Positions 1 to 8,537 of a stretch of DNA of 38,116 nucleotides are shown here, piece after piece. Both the position numbers and the translations under genes were made by a program. Source of the stretch: CAYXVF01 sp964468125 (GTDB taxonomy: Bacteria; Myxococcota; XYA12-FULL-58-9; CAYXVF01); NCBI GenBank assembly GCA_964468125.1, contig CAYXVF010000060.1, positions 1 to 38,116 of the forward strand, given 5' to 3'. Each line of letters opens with the position of its first letter. The stretch's first letter is position 1. The notes beneath the pieces were generated by a model. The model worked only from the letters and a program-made list of their open reading frames with translations, had not been told where the DNA came from and did no database searches.

Positions 1-1703
1 ACGATCTTCCCGGTCTCCAGGTCGATGTCCACGTTCTCGAACGCGGGCTTCGACGGGAGGCCGGGCATCGTGCGCATGTCGCCGCAGAGGGGTGTGAGAA
101 AACCCGCGCCGACGCTCGCGCGAATGTCGCGAATCGGCAGGCGAAAGCCCTTTGGAGCGCCCTTGAGCGCGGGGTCGTGACTGATGCTCAGGTGGGTCTT
201 CGCCATGCAGATCGGAAACGCTGAGTGGCCGTGCCTCTCGTAGAGCTCGAGCTTCTTCTCCGCGGCGGGCAAAAAGTCGACTCCCTCTGCACCGTAGATC
301 TTCGTCGCGATGGTCTCGATCTTCTCCCGAATGGGTGCGTCGAGGTCGTAGGTGAAGCGGAAATCCTTGGGCTTCTCGCAAGCGTCGACCACCGCCTCGG
401 CAAGAGCCCTGGCACCTTCGCCGCCGAACGCCCAGTGCTCGGTCATCACCGCATCCTCGGCCCCCGTCTCTCTCGCGATTTTGCGGAGCAGCTCGATTTC
501 GTCGGGGGTGTCCGAGCTGAAGCGATTGATCGCCACTACGACGGGAACCCCAAAGCTCTTGGCGATTCGAATGTGAGCCGCCAGATTCTCCGCCCCGGCT
601 TCGAGCGCTTCGAGGTTCTCTGCGATGAGCTCCTCCGGGAGAGGCTTGCCCGCCACGACCTTGCCCGCGCCGCCGTGCATCTTGAGCGCCCGAATCGTCG
701 CCACCAATACGACGCAGTCAGGCGTGAGACCGCTCGCCCGACACTTGATGTTCATGAACTTCTCCATGCCGATGTCGGAGCCAAAGCCCGCCTCCGTGAC
801 CACATAGTCGCCGAGGCCGAGGGCGATTTGGTCCGCGACGACCGACGAGTTCCCGTGGGCGATGTTCGCAAAGGGGCCAGCGTGGACGAGCGCGGGCGTG
901 TGCTCGAGCGTCTGGAGCAACGTCGGCATCAGTGCGTCCTTCATCAGGACCGTCATGGCTCCCGCGACCTTCAGGTCTTCCGCGGTGACGACGTCGCCGT
1001 CTTGATTGGTGCCGATCACGATCCGTCCGAGACGCTCGCGCAAATCGCGCAGGGAGGTCGCGAGCGCGAGCACCGCCATCACCTCGGAGGCCACGGCAAT
1101 GTCAAAGCGGGTCTGGCGCGGAGGGCCGTTGACCTTGCCGCCGAGACCGATCACCACCTCCCTCAGCGCCCGATCAGACATGTCCACGACCCGCGGCCAC
1201 AGTACCGAGTGAGGATCGATGCGAAGGGCGTTTCCGTGCGTCAGGTGGTTGTCGATCGCGGCGGAGAGGAGATTGTGGGCCATCGACACCGCGTGAATGT
1301 CGCCCGTGAGGTGGAGATTGAAATCCTCCATGGGAATGACCTGGCTGTAGCCGCCGCCCGCGGCCCCCCCTTTGATCCCGAAGGTCGGGCCCATGCTCGG
1401 CTGGCGGATCGCGAGGAACGACTTGTGGCCGAGGCGTCCGAGCCCCTGACCTAGGCCGACCGTGGTGGTGGTCTTCCCTTCACCGAGCGGGGTCGGGGTG
1501 ATCGCGCTCACGACGATGTACTTTCCCCGGGCTCCCGCCGGCGCCCTTTCACGGGTCTCGAGGCGTATCTTCGCTTTCGAGCGGCCGTAGGGCTCGATGT
1601 CGTCCTCATGGAATCCAGCGTTTCGGGCGACCTCCGCGATCGGGCGAATTTCGGCGGCTTGCGCGATCTCGAGGTCGCTCGGGACGCTGCGTTTCATGTG
1701 CAT
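1..1703 (-). CDS. fhs: Formate-tetrahydrofolate ligase (3' end outside the window)
   Basis: This enzyme makes 10-formyltetrahydrofolate from formate, ATP and tetrahydrofolate in the cytoplasm, feeding purine and formyl-methionine synthesis. The minus strand is open from the start codon to the window edge (567 complete codons), nearly the full family length of about 560 residues, so only a short C-terminal piece is missing. The protein has the family P-loop TPLGEGKTT near residue 72, followed by TVGLGQGLG. Other family stretches seen are RQPSMGPTFGIKGGAAGGG, GDIHAV and, at the cut end, MRTMPGLPSKPA. Two in-frame ATGs lie close together (1703 and 1697). A GGAG about 8 bases before the first favours 1703. 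It is divergent from the RNase gene at 1778 with only 74 bases between them, so the two probably share a promoter region. Family assignment is very secure. Confidence 0.96.
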   Translation of the reverse strand, partial: MHMKRSVPSDLEIAQAAEIRPIAEVARNAGFHEDDIEPYGRSKAKIRLETRERAPAGARGKYIVVSAITPTPLGEGKTTTTVGLGQGLGRLGHKSFLAIRQPSMGPTFGIKGGAAGGGYSQVIPMEDFNLHLTGDIHAVSMAHNLLSAAIDNHLTHGNALRIDPHSVLWPRVVDMSDRALREVVIGLGGKVNGPPRQTRFDIAVASEVMAVLALATSLRDLRERLGRIVIGTNQDGDVVTAEDLKVAGAMTVLMKDALMPTLLQTLEHTPALVHAGPFANIAHGNSSVVADQIALGLGDYVVTEAGFGSDIGMEKFMNIKCRASGLTPDCVVLVATIRALKMHGGAGKVVAGKPLPEELIAENLEALEAGAENLAAHIRIAKSFGVPVVVAINRFSSDTPDEIELLRKIARETGAEDAVMTEHWAFGGEGARALAEAVVDACEKPKDFRFTYDLDAPIREKIETIATKIYGAEGVDFLPAAEKKLELYERHGHSAFPICMAKTHLSISHDPALKGAPKGFRLPIRDIRASVGAGFLTPLCGDMRTMPGLPSKPAFENVDIDLETGKI

Positions 1704-1777
1704 GGCGAAGGCTCTCCAAGACGTTGATCCCCCCACGCCGAAGATAAGACAGTCAGGGCACCAGCAAAGGAGGGGGC

Positions 1778-3172
1778 ATGTTTCTCGAATTCTACGGCGC
1801 CGCCGGCCAAGTAACCGGTTCTCTCCACCGCGTCAACGTCAACGGCGCCGACATCCTGCTCGACTGCGGCTTATTTCAAGGGCACCGCAACGAATCGAAC
1901 GCGCTCAACCGGAACGTGCCCAAGTGGGCGGTACGGGCGGAGTGCGCGATCCTGAGTCATGCCCACCTCGACCACTCGGGTAATCTGCCGTCGCTGGTGA
2001 AGTCCGGCTTTGGTGGCAACATCTTCTGCACCCCGGCGACGCGTGATCTGTGCTCCGTGATGCTCCGGGACTCGGCGGTGATTCAGGAGTCCGATGCGCG
2101 CTACCTGAACAAACGCGCGAAGGAGGGCGACGCGCCGGTAGAGCCGCTCTACGGCGTGCGCGACGCGGAGGCGACGGTCGCGCAGATGATCTCGATCCCC
2201 TACCGTCGACCCATGGCCGTGGCCTCAGGAGCGACAGTGACTTTCCACGATGCAGGGCACGTGCTGGGCTCGGCGCTGGTGCAGCTCGACCTCAAAGAAG
2301 AGGGCCGCACGACACGCCTGCTCTTCACCGGCGATGTGGGGCGCGAGGAGCTTCCCTTGCTCCAAAGCCCCGAGATCGTTGAGGGGGTCGACCTCCTCCT
2401 GATGGAATCGACGTACGGCGACCGAGACCATCGCCCCTTTGACCGCATCGACGACGAGCTGGCGGAGATCATCAACGCGACCGTGTCCCGCGGCGGGCGT
2501 GTCTTCATTCCCACCTTCGCCCTCGAGCGCGCGCAGGAGGTGCTCTTCGCGCTCGAACGCCTCCACGAACGCGGCAAAGCGCCAGACGTTCCGATCTACA
2601 TCGACAGCCCGCTCGCGATCGCCGTCACGGAGATCTACAAGCTTCATCCGGACGCACTCGCGGAGTCCGTGCGCCGCCGCATCATCGAGCGCAACGACCC
2701 TTTCTCACCCCCGGGGCTACAGTACGTTTCCGACGTTCGGGACTCGAAGAGCCTGCAAGCCAGTGGCAAACCCTGCGTGGTGATCGCGGGCTCGGGCATG
2801 TGCGAAGGAGGGCGGATTCTTCACCACTTTCGCGAAGGGCTCGGAGACCATCGAAACGCGGTGGTCATCGTCGGATTCATGGCCCAGCACACCCTCGGTC
2901 GGCGACTCGTGGAGGGCCGTCGTGAGGTGAAGATCTTCGGCGTCGAGCGCCCGGTACGGGCCACGGTGCACGTTCTCAACGGTCTCTCCGCCCACGCGGG
3001 GCGAACGGATCTCATCAACCTGGTCAAAGCGACGTCCCGAGTCGGCAACGTTCGGCGCGTGGCCCTGATACACGGAGAAGACGAAGCCCGAGAGGCGCTC
3101 AAGAGCGCGCTCGAGGAAGCAGGGGTCCCAGAAGTGATCCTCGGTCGAAAAGGCGAGCGGCTCGACCTGTGA
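1778..3172 (+). CDS. Beta-CASP metallo-beta-lactamase-fold RNA hydrolase (CPSF-like)
   Basis: Predicted zinc-dependent ribonuclease of the beta-CASP group (464 residues), related to CPSF73 and bacterial TTHA0252-type proteins. The metal site is complete: HAHLDH at 61-66, DAGHVLGS with His161, FTGD with Asp186, the beta-CASP cap (FIPTFALERAQE at about 243-254, SPLA, GSGMCEGG), then SAHAG with His405 and HGE with His432. A strong Shine-Dalgarno (GGAGGGGG) directly precedes the ATG at 1778, which fixes the start. In this family the protein processes or degrades RNA in the cytoplasm; the exact substrate cannot be read from the sequence. It stands alone after the divergent fhs gene, and 133 bases separate it from nhaA. 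Confidence 0.93.
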   Translation: MFLEFYGAAGQVTGSLHRVNVNGADILLDCGLFQGHRNESNALNRNVPKWAVRAECAILSHAHLDHSGNLPSLVKSGFGGNIFCTPATRDLCSVMLRDSAVIQESDARYLNKRAKEGDAPVEPLYGVRDAEATVAQMISIPYRRPMAVASGATVTFHDAGHVLGSALVQLDLKEEGRTTRLLFTGDVGREELPLLQSPEIVEGVDLLLMESTYGDRDHRPFDRIDDELAEIINATVSRGGRVFIPTFALERAQEVLFALERLHERGKAPDVPIYIDSPLAIAVTEIYKLHPDALAESVRRRIIERNDPFSPPGLQYVSDVRDSKSLQASGKPCVVIAGSGMCEGGRILHHFREGLGDHRNAVVIVGFMAQHTLGRRLVEGRREVKIFGVERPVRATVHVLNGLSAHAGRTDLINLVKATSRVGNVRRVALIHGEDEAREALKSALEEAGVPEVILGRKGERLDL

Positions 3173-3305
3173 GCGCAGGCGTCGGTGTGTGATTTCGGCC
3201 CACTCGAAGAATTAGTCCTCAACTTGCGGCTGGACCTTTCCGTTTCCACAGACAGACATTGCGCGGTGGGTCTCAGGCCGAGAGCGCCGCCGCCAGGGAG
3301 GTCCA

Positions 3306-4586
3306 ATGGCACTCATTCGGCGAACCATCTACATCCTGCAGGAATTCTCCATCCCCCTGATCGGGGGTGTGTTCGCGGCACTGGTAGCGGCGAACCTCTT
3401 CGAGCACAGCTATCACGAGATTCTGCATTGGGCGCCGGTGCATGGCCTCGAGCTCTTCGGCCACGAGCTGAATCTTCACTTCGTCGTCAACGACATGTTC
3501 ATGGTGTTCTTCTTCGGCATCGCCGCCAAAGAGATCGCCGAGGCCTGCCTTCCGGACGGCGACCTGAATCCCATCGGAAAAGCGGTCAATCCCTTGATTG
3601 CAACCTTGGGCGGCGTCTTTGGGCCGGTGGCGGTCTTCTTCCTCGGGCTCTGGCTCTGCTTTCAGCTGGGAGTCTACGACCCAGGCGCGGTCGAATTCGG
3701 CACCGTGTCAAAGGGTTGGGGCATTCCCACCGCAACAGACATCGCCCTCGCCTGGCTCGTGGCGCGTACTGTGTTCGGCAAGTCCCATCCTGCGGTGAAC
3801 TTCTTGTTGCTCCTCGCGGTCGCCGACGATGCGATCGGCCTTGGGATCATCGCGGTGTTCTACGGTGACCCCGCCAATCCCGCCAAGCCGCAGTACCTCG
3901 CCCTCGTCGCGGTCGCGATGGTCGTCGCCTATGGCCTTCGCAAGGCCAAGATTCAGTCCTGGCCACTCTACGTCTTCATCGCAGGTCCCATTTCCTGGTC
4001 CGGCCTGATGCTCGCCCACCTGCACCCCGCTTTGGCGCTCGTACCGATCATTCCGTTCCTCCCGGGCCCAAAACGCGACACGGGTCTCTACATCGACGTC
4101 GAGGAGCCCGAGGCCGGTACCGCGGCGCACCACGACCATCACTCGCCGCTGCACCAGTTCGAGCATCAGCTCAAGATCTACGTCGACTTCGGTCTCTTCT
4201 TCTTTGCCTTCGCGAACGCCGGAGTGGCTCTCAGTGGAATCGGTGCGATGACCTGGCTCGTCCTCGGAGCGTTGGTCATCGGCAAGACCGTTGGAATCAC
4301 CGCGATGGGCCTGCTCGCGACAGCTCTCGGCTTCTCTCTACCCAAAGGGATGACCCGACTCGACCTGGCGATGGCCGGTTTCGTCGCCGCGCTCGGCCTG
4401 ACCGTAGCGCTCTTTGTGGCGAGCGCGGCATTCACCGACCCGGCGCTTCAGGGCGAAGCCAAGATGGGAGCCCTCTTTTCCGGCTTCGTTGGCGTCGCGG
4501 CGATTCTCCTGGCGCGTCTCGTGCGTGCGGGGGCGGCGCAGGAAGAAGAGGAAACGGCCGCCGAGGAGCTCGTCGAAGCGGCCTGA
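3306..4586 (+). CDS. nhaA: NhaA-type Na+/H+ antiporter
   Basis: Inner-membrane antiporter that expels Na+ in exchange for protons, for pH and salt balance. The 426 residues contain about 11-12 hydrophobic segments. The functional aspartates are in place: PTATDIALAW carries Asp145 (E. coli Asp133) and AVADDAIGLGIIAVFY carries Asp174-Asp175 (E. coli Asp163-164). It is longer than E. coli NhaA (388 residues). The extra length includes a histidine-rich cytosolic or periplasmic loop (HHDHHSPLHQ, near residue 275) and an acidic C-terminal tail (EEEETAAEE). A GGGAGG lies 4 bases before the ATG. The loop could affect pH sensing, but that is inference. The next gene on the same strand begins 63 bases on. 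Confidence 0.94.
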   Translation: MALIRRTIYILQEFSIPLIGGVFAALVAANLFEHSYHEILHWAPVHGLELFGHELNLHFVVNDMFMVFFFGIAAKEIAEACLPDGDLNPIGKAVNPLIATLGGVFGPVAVFFLGLWLCFQLGVYDPGAVEFGTVSKGWGIPTATDIALAWLVARTVFGKSHPAVNFLLLLAVADDAIGLGIIAVFYGDPANPAKPQYLALVAVAMVVAYGLRKAKIQSWPLYVFIAGPISWSGLMLAHLHPALALVPIIPFLPGPKRDTGLYIDVEEPEAGTAAHHDHHSPLHQFEHQLKIYVDFGLFFFAFANAGVALSGIGAMTWLVLGALVIGKTVGITAMGLLATALGFSLPKGMTRLDLAMAGFVAALGLTVALFVASAAFTDPALQGEAKMGALFSGFVGVAAILLARLVRAGAAQEEEETAAEELVEAA

Positions 4587-4649
4587 GATGCGGCGGCGCC
4601 ACCGGCGCGACAGGGGGCAACCTTGCCCGCCTCGCGACGATGCTGAGTC

Positions 4650-6011
4650 ATGCTCGAACGCCTGGGGCTGCGGCTGAGCGCATTTGCGCATCGCTTTGTT
4701 CCCGACCCTTTTGTCCTCGCCTTGCTGCTGACCCTGCTGGTCGCTGCGTCCGGGCTCGTCCTCACTGGTTTCGACGTCGAGCGGGTCGCCTACGTGTGGG
4801 TCGAAGGGTCGGGGCGAGGCGGCTTTTGGGCTTTTTTGCGCTTCGGCATGCAGATGTGCCTGATCCTCGTCACCGGCCACGCGCTCGCGGCGAGTCCACC
4901 GCTGGCGGCGCTCCTCCGACGCCTGGCGCAGGTTCCGACCGGAGCGGGGGCCGCTGTCGTGCTCGTGGCCTTCACCTCGCTGCTCGCGGCGCTCTTGAAC
5001 TGGGGACTCGGTCTGATCGTCGGAGCCCTGCTCGCACGGGAGGTCGGTCAGAGCATGCGCGAGAGCGGCATTGCCGTGGACTATCCGCTCCTAGCCGCCG
5101 CCGGCTACTCCGGGCTCGTCGCCTGGCACGGCGGAATCTCGGGCTCGGCGCCGACAAAAGTCACCCTCGAGTCCGATCAAATCGCCCTTCTCGGGCCAGA
5201 GCTCGCCGCGAAAGTGGGAACGATAGGTCTCGAACGTACCATTGGCGCACCTGCCAACCTGCTGACTGCGGTGCTTCTCGCCTTGTTGGTGCCGCTCGCG
5301 CTCGCGGCGATTCGTCCCCGCGGCGCGACGGTGCGTGAGTGTCCGTTCGAGCGCGAAGCCGTGCGAGACGATCCGGCGCCGGACTCGCCCGCGCTCGCGC
5401 TCGGCCATTCGCGTCTGCTCAAATGGTCCATCGTCTCTTTGGGGGCTGTGGCGACCGGCTTCTGGTTGCAGCGGCGTGGCCTGTCGCGCCTCGATCCGGA
5501 CCTGCTCAACTTTGCTTTCCTCTTCGCAGGGCTCGCGGCCCATCGGTCCGTCGTCGCATACGCTCGGGCGGTGGCTGAAGCGAGCGTCGGGTGTGCGGGA
5601 ATCATCCTGCAGTTTCCGTTCTACGCTGGCATCGCCGCCATGCTCGACGGGCTCGGGATCGTGGCTGCCGTCGGACACTGGTTTGCCTCCGTCGGGCCGA
5701 TGCTCTTGCCAGGAGCGACCTTCCTGGCGGCGGGGTTGGTCAACCTCTTCGTTCCGAGCGGCGGTGGGCAGTGGGGCGTACAGGGGCCGCTCGTCCTCGA
5801 GGCCGCGGCCAGCTCCGGGGTCGACCCCGCCCGCATCGTCATGGCGCTCGCCTACGGCGACCAGTGGACCAACATGCTCCAGCCGTTCTGGGCGTTGCCG
5901 CTTCTCTCGGTCACCGGGGTGGAGGCCCGCGACATCATGGGTTACGGGGTCGTGGTCTTGCTGGTTTCGCTCTTTGTTTTTGTGGCTGGACTCTACGCGC
6001 CCCTTTGGTGA
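4650..6011 (+). CDS. AtoE-type short-chain fatty acid transporter
   Basis: Polytopic inner-membrane transporter of the AtoE/TIGR00366 family (453 residues), members of which are linked to uptake of short-chain fatty acids such as acetoacetate or butyrate. Family hallmarks seen are the N-terminal RFVPDPFVLALLLTL, the central TKVTLESDQ region, and the conserved PSGGGQWGVQGP followed by GDQWTNMLQPFWALPLL. About 12 hydrophobic segments are visible. The start at 4650 aligns with the usual family N-terminus, although no clear Shine-Dalgarno precedes it. It lies 63 bases downstream of nhaA and may be co-transcribed with it. No atoDAB-type CoA transferase genes are in the window, so the substrate is uncertain. 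Its last 19 bases overlap the receiver remnant on the other strand. Confidence 0.9.
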   Translation: MLERLGLRLSAFAHRFVPDPFVLALLLTLLVAASGLVLTGFDVERVAYVWVEGSGRGGFWAFLRFGMQMCLILVTGHALAASPPLAALLRRLAQVPTGAGAAVVLVAFTSLLAALLNWGLGLIVGALLAREVGQSMRESGIAVDYPLLAAAGYSGLVAWHGGISGSAPTKVTLESDQIALLGPELAAKVGTIGLERTIGAPANLLTAVLLALLVPLALAAIRPRGATVRECPFEREAVRDDPAPDSPALALGHSRLLKWSIVSLGAVATGFWLQRRGLSRLDPDLLNFAFLFAGLAAHRSVVAYARAVAEASVGCAGIILQFPFYAGIAAMLDGLGIVAAVGHWFASVGPMLLPGATFLAAGLVNLFVPSGGGQWGVQGPLVLEAAASSGVDPARIVMALAYGDQWTNMLQPFWALPLLSVTGVEARDIMGYGVVVLLVSLFVFVAGLYAPLW

Positions 6012-6274
6012 GCGAGTAGGAATGCTTGGACCGTGCGACGAGACTCGCGGGCAGCATAGGGCTTGCGCAGGAAGATGGTGTGCGCGTCGAGTCGTGGCCC
6101 TATGTCATCCTCGCTGAAGCCGCTCGACAGCACGACGGGCAGCTCTGGTGCATGACGGCGCAGCCCATCGAATACCTCCAAGCCGCTGACATTTGGCATC
6201 CCCAGCGTGGCTTCGTCGAGAAGGGTCCAGATTTCGTCGACGCTCAGCGTTTCGATCAGGGCGGGGCTGCTCAT
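5993..6274 (-). pseudogene. Degenerate response-regulator receiver fragment
   Basis: From the ATG at 6274 this encodes 93 residues matching only the second half of a receiver domain. It reads a possible phospho-acceptor in LLDEA, then GMPNVSGLEVFDGLRR, LPVVLSSGFSE and the conserved Lys-Pro in FLRKPYAARE. Such sequence is typical of receivers at the end of hybrid histidine kinases. The first half, with the acidic pair that binds Mg2+, is absent. Three extra residues appear to follow the aspartate. The frame stays open upstream to 6391, but that part runs through a terminator hairpin and does not resemble protein. The 3' end overlaps the AtoE-type gene by 19 bases. I read it as the decayed tail of a lost signalling gene; a short expressed protein cannot be excluded. 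Confidence 0.55.
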
Positions 6275-6319
6275 GGCGCCTACACCGTAACCTCGCCTGT
6301 GCGTGCCCGAAAGGGAAGA

Positions 6320-6358
6320 CGCTCCCCGGTCGAGGGCAGGGCCAGCGACCGGGGAGCG
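6320..6358 (-). terminator. Hairpin terminator of the pspA operon
   Basis: A perfect 13-bp inverted repeat (CGCTCCCCGGTCG and its complement) with a 13-base loop starts 11 bases after the stop codon of the membrane-protein gene at 6369. Read on the minus strand, the GC-rich stem is followed by a pyrimidine-rich run (TCTTCCCTTTC), a weak but plausible intrinsic-terminator tail. It also explains why the frame of the receiver remnant upstream of 6274 is unlikely to be coding. Confidence 0.7.
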
Positions 6359-6368
6359 CTCGAAGGGG

Positions 6369-7748
6369 TCAGATCCCGAGCTCGGCGTCACTCAACCGTG
6401 CGGGCGCAGGTGCGGCCGCAGGTGCGGCAGTGGGCGCGCTCGGCGCGCCTTTCCGTGCCCGCGACCAACGCTCGAGGAAGGACGTGGCGACGACGGTGAG
6501 GACGCCCACCAGAGCGAGGCCACCCCAAGTGCCAATCCCGTAGTCAGAGACCGCGCTCTGCCAGAGCACGACCGCTGAGCCACCGACCTGAACGACGCCC
6601 GTCAGCATGACCAAGGAGCGCTGGCTGAGATAGCCGTATGCCGCCGCAGCGATTCCGACGGCGAGGCCGATGGCACATGCGACGGTGCTCTCACCGAGCC
6701 ATCCGGCGAGCAAGGTCGCGACGAGAGCCAGGACGATCGCGCTCGGAATCGCGAAGGATCGTGCCTTCGGAATCGCATAGGCGACACCGAGAAGGATCCC
6801 CGAGGTGCTGAGGCCCGCGGTCGTGATGGCGACCCAAAGGGACAGATGATCTCCGAGAGCGATCGCCTCGAAAAACGCCGCGGCACAAAACGCGAGGATT
6901 GCGATCGTCGTGTCCACCACGCTCTTGCTCGTCCCACGAAAGCTCCAGGCGACGGCGACTGCCCCGGCCCCGAGCAGAGTGAGGGCGAAAAACGCCGCGT
7001 CCACCGGATAGAGGTTGATCGCCCGGGCGACGATCAGCGCGGACGGCACGTAGAGCAGGCCGCGAGCCCAGCGCCCCTCTGGAGTGCGAAGCTCTGGATG
7101 AGCGCGCAACCAGCGACTGTCGAGCGACACGACGGCTACGGCCGCGAGGCCTGCGATGGCTGCGGCGACCCAGGGCGTTCGCAAAGGAATCAGCAGGAGC
7201 GCGTTGAGGGCTAGGGCTGCGAGAGTCATCTGACGGGCCCGCACGCGAACGAAGGTCGCGTGTGCAAACCAGGTCAGGACCGCAAGCACCACGGTGGCGC
7301 CGCTCACCGTCAGAATGACGCTGAAGGTACTGCTGCCTTGCCAAAGCGCATAGGCCGGGGCCATCGCTGCACTCGCGTCCCATGCGAATTGCGAATAGAC
7401 GAGTCCTCCGAGCACCGCGAAGTGAACCGGGAGAATGGTGATGAGCGCTCCCAAGAGCGTCCGTGCACTCTTTCCCTCGCGAAATCCCAAGCCGCACAGG
7501 AGCCCTGCCGCCGGCAACAGCGCGGTCATTCCGAGCAAGCTCAGGTAGCGCTCGATGTCGTCGGCAACTCCCCAACGCTGCAGCAGGAACGTCGCAGCCG
7601 CTGAAATGAAAATCAGGGTCCCGACGATTCGCAAGGCGCGGCTGACGTGATCCACCCGTTCTTCCATGGTCAGCTCCCGCCGTGTCGACATGGTCCGCTC
7701 GAAGGTGCCGAGTTGCTCTGGATCTTCGTATCGTTGTGCCGCTTTCAT
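6369..7748 (-). CDS. Polytopic membrane protein of unknown function, pspA partner
   Basis: The 459-residue protein has a soluble, charged N-terminus of about 35 residues (ELTMEERVDHVSRA), then roughly 13-14 closely spaced hydrophobic helices, and an Ala/Pro-rich C-terminal tail ending LSDAELGI. I do not recognise the family; the dense, evenly spaced helices resemble DUF2157/DUF2339-like proteins, but no signature motif settles it. Its ATG overlaps the pspA stop as ATGA, so translation is coupled to pspA and both genes lie under the sigma-54 promoter at 8433-8448. By position it replaces the usual PspB/PspC membrane partners. A role in membrane-stress sensing or repair is inferred from context only. 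Confidence 0.85.
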   Translation of the reverse strand: MKAAQRYEDPEQLGTFERTMSTRRELTMEERVDHVSRALRIVGTLIFISAAATFLLQRWGVADDIERYLSLLGMTALLPAAGLLCGLGFREGKSARTLLGALITILPVHFAVLGGLVYSQFAWDASAAMAPAYALWQGSSTFSVILTVSGATVVLAVLTWFAHATFVRVRARQMTLAALALNALLLIPLRTPWVAAAIAGLAAVAVVSLDSRWLRAHPELRTPEGRWARGLLYVPSALIVARAINLYPVDAAFFALTLLGAGAVAVAWSFRGTSKSVVDTTIAILAFCAAAFFEAIALGDHLSLWVAITTAGLSTSGILLGVAYAIPKARSFAIPSAIVLALVATLLAGWLGESTVACAIGLAVGIAAAAYGYLSQRSLVMLTGVVQVGGSAVVLWQSAVSDYGIGTWGGLALVGVLTVVATSFLERWSRARKGAPSAPTAAPAAAPAPARLSDAELGI

Positions 7749-8392
7749 GCTTCACCTCGCTGAGCGCGAACCGACGCGAGCTCCTCGCGGAGCGCCGCTT
7801 CCTCTTCCTCGGACACGAAATCATCTTCAAAGGCATCCGTGGGATCGCCCTGGCCGGTCACGAGCTCCATTTCGGTGATCCGTGAGTCCCATCGATCGAA
7901 TATATCGTCGAGGGAGCAGAGTGACTCGTCCGGAGAGCGCACCACGCTCACCGCCTCGGCCCGTGATTGGCGCGTGCGCATCAGGTTTCGGCGCTCTCGC
8001 AGCTCTGAGAGCCGGGACTCGATGCCCCGGACATCGCTCGCAAGCTGCTTCTCGGCGCGCTCGTGCTCCGAGCGTCGCAGCTCGAGCTCTTCCACCCGGC
8101 GCTCCGCCCGCTTTGCTCGGCGAAGACACTCGATGGCCCGGGCCTCTTCCGTGGCGTCGAGCCGGGAGGCGCGTTCGCGCCAGTCGAGCGCTGCGCTTCG
8201 CTCGGACTCGAGACGCTGGCGGAGCTCGGCACCGTCGCGCTGTACTCGGCGCAGCTGAACGCGCGCCCGCGCCGCGGCCCGATGCACGTCGCGGATCACT
8301 TCATCCACCACCGCTTCGTGGTTTTCGATCTGCCCGATCACGTCGTCGAGACGCGTTCGTATACTCACCGACCATCGCTTGAACCTGTTCAT
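7745..8392 (-). CDS. pspA: PspA/IM30-family membrane stress protein
   Basis: PspA proteins bind stressed inner membrane as helical oligomers and maintain the proton gradient. This 215-residue protein is almost entirely heptad-like coiled coil from about residue 10 to 150. It starts MNRFKRWSVSIRTRLDDVIG, with the family pattern of a short N-terminal helix followed by VIRDVHRAAARARVQL. An acidic C-terminal tail (EDDFVSEEEEAALREE) follows. I chose the ATG at 8392 because GAGGAGG lies 5 bases upstream. The longer frame (to 8449) would start inside the sigma-54 promoter. It is first in a two-gene operon and divergent from a sigma-54 activator, the classic psp arrangement. Sequence is diverged from E. 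coli PspA, but the fold assignment is fairly safe. Confidence 0.85.
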   Translation of the reverse strand: MNRFKRWSVSIRTRLDDVIGQIENHEAVVDEVIRDVHRAAARARVQLRRVQRDGAELRQRLESERSAALDWRERASRLDATEEARAIECLRRAKRAERRVEELELRRSEHERAEKQLASDVRGIESRLSELRERRNLMRTRQSRAEAVSVVRSPDESLCSLDDIFDRWDSRITEMELVTGQGDPTDAFEDDFVSEEEEAALREELASVRAQRGEA

Positions 8393-8432
8393 CTTGACCT
8401 CCTCGAGCGGTTCTTCGCTCGGGAGAGGGAGT

Positions 8433-8448
8433 TGCTCGAACCGTGCCA
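8433..8448 (-). promoter_or_regulatory. Sigma-54 promoter of the pspA operon
   Basis: The minus strand reads TGGCACGGTTCGAGCA. This gives the full -24 element TGGCACG and the invariant GG-N10-GC spacing to the -12 GC; only the TT of the -12 element departs from consensus (GA instead). Transcription should start near 8422, leaving a leader of about 30 bases with the pspA Shine-Dalgarno (GAGGAGG) before the ATG at 8392. The divergent gene at 8538 encodes a sigma-54 activator, which supports the call. Activator binding sites would lie between about 8460 and 8537, where there is an AT-rich patch (8461-8482). Confidence 0.8.
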
Positions 8449-8537
8449 CGGGCTAAGCGCTCGTAAATATTGCGTTTTTTTAGACGCCCGAAGAGGCCGC
8501 GTGCGTTCTATGTCCAATTGATGTACAAGATGAGTAC

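Noticed and set aside
225..1454. Long plus-strand reading frame of 409 codons
   Set aside because: It is the antisense shadow of the formate-tetrahydrofolate ligase gene, which has full family motifs on the minus strand.
3306..3322. Sigma-54-like GG-N10-GC element at the start of nhaA
   Set aside because: It begins in the start codon itself, so a transcript from it would lack the gene start; the -12 part is also poor. Chance match.
4590..4612. Short inverted repeat GCGCC-ACC-GGCGC after nhaA
   Set aside because: The stem is only 5 bp, there is no T run, and the next gene on the same strand follows closely. Not a convincing terminator.
8393..8449. Upstream extension of pspA to 8449
   Set aside because: The extension overlaps the sigma-54 promoter and the added residues are not PspA-like; the Shine-Dalgarno sits before the ATG at 8392.
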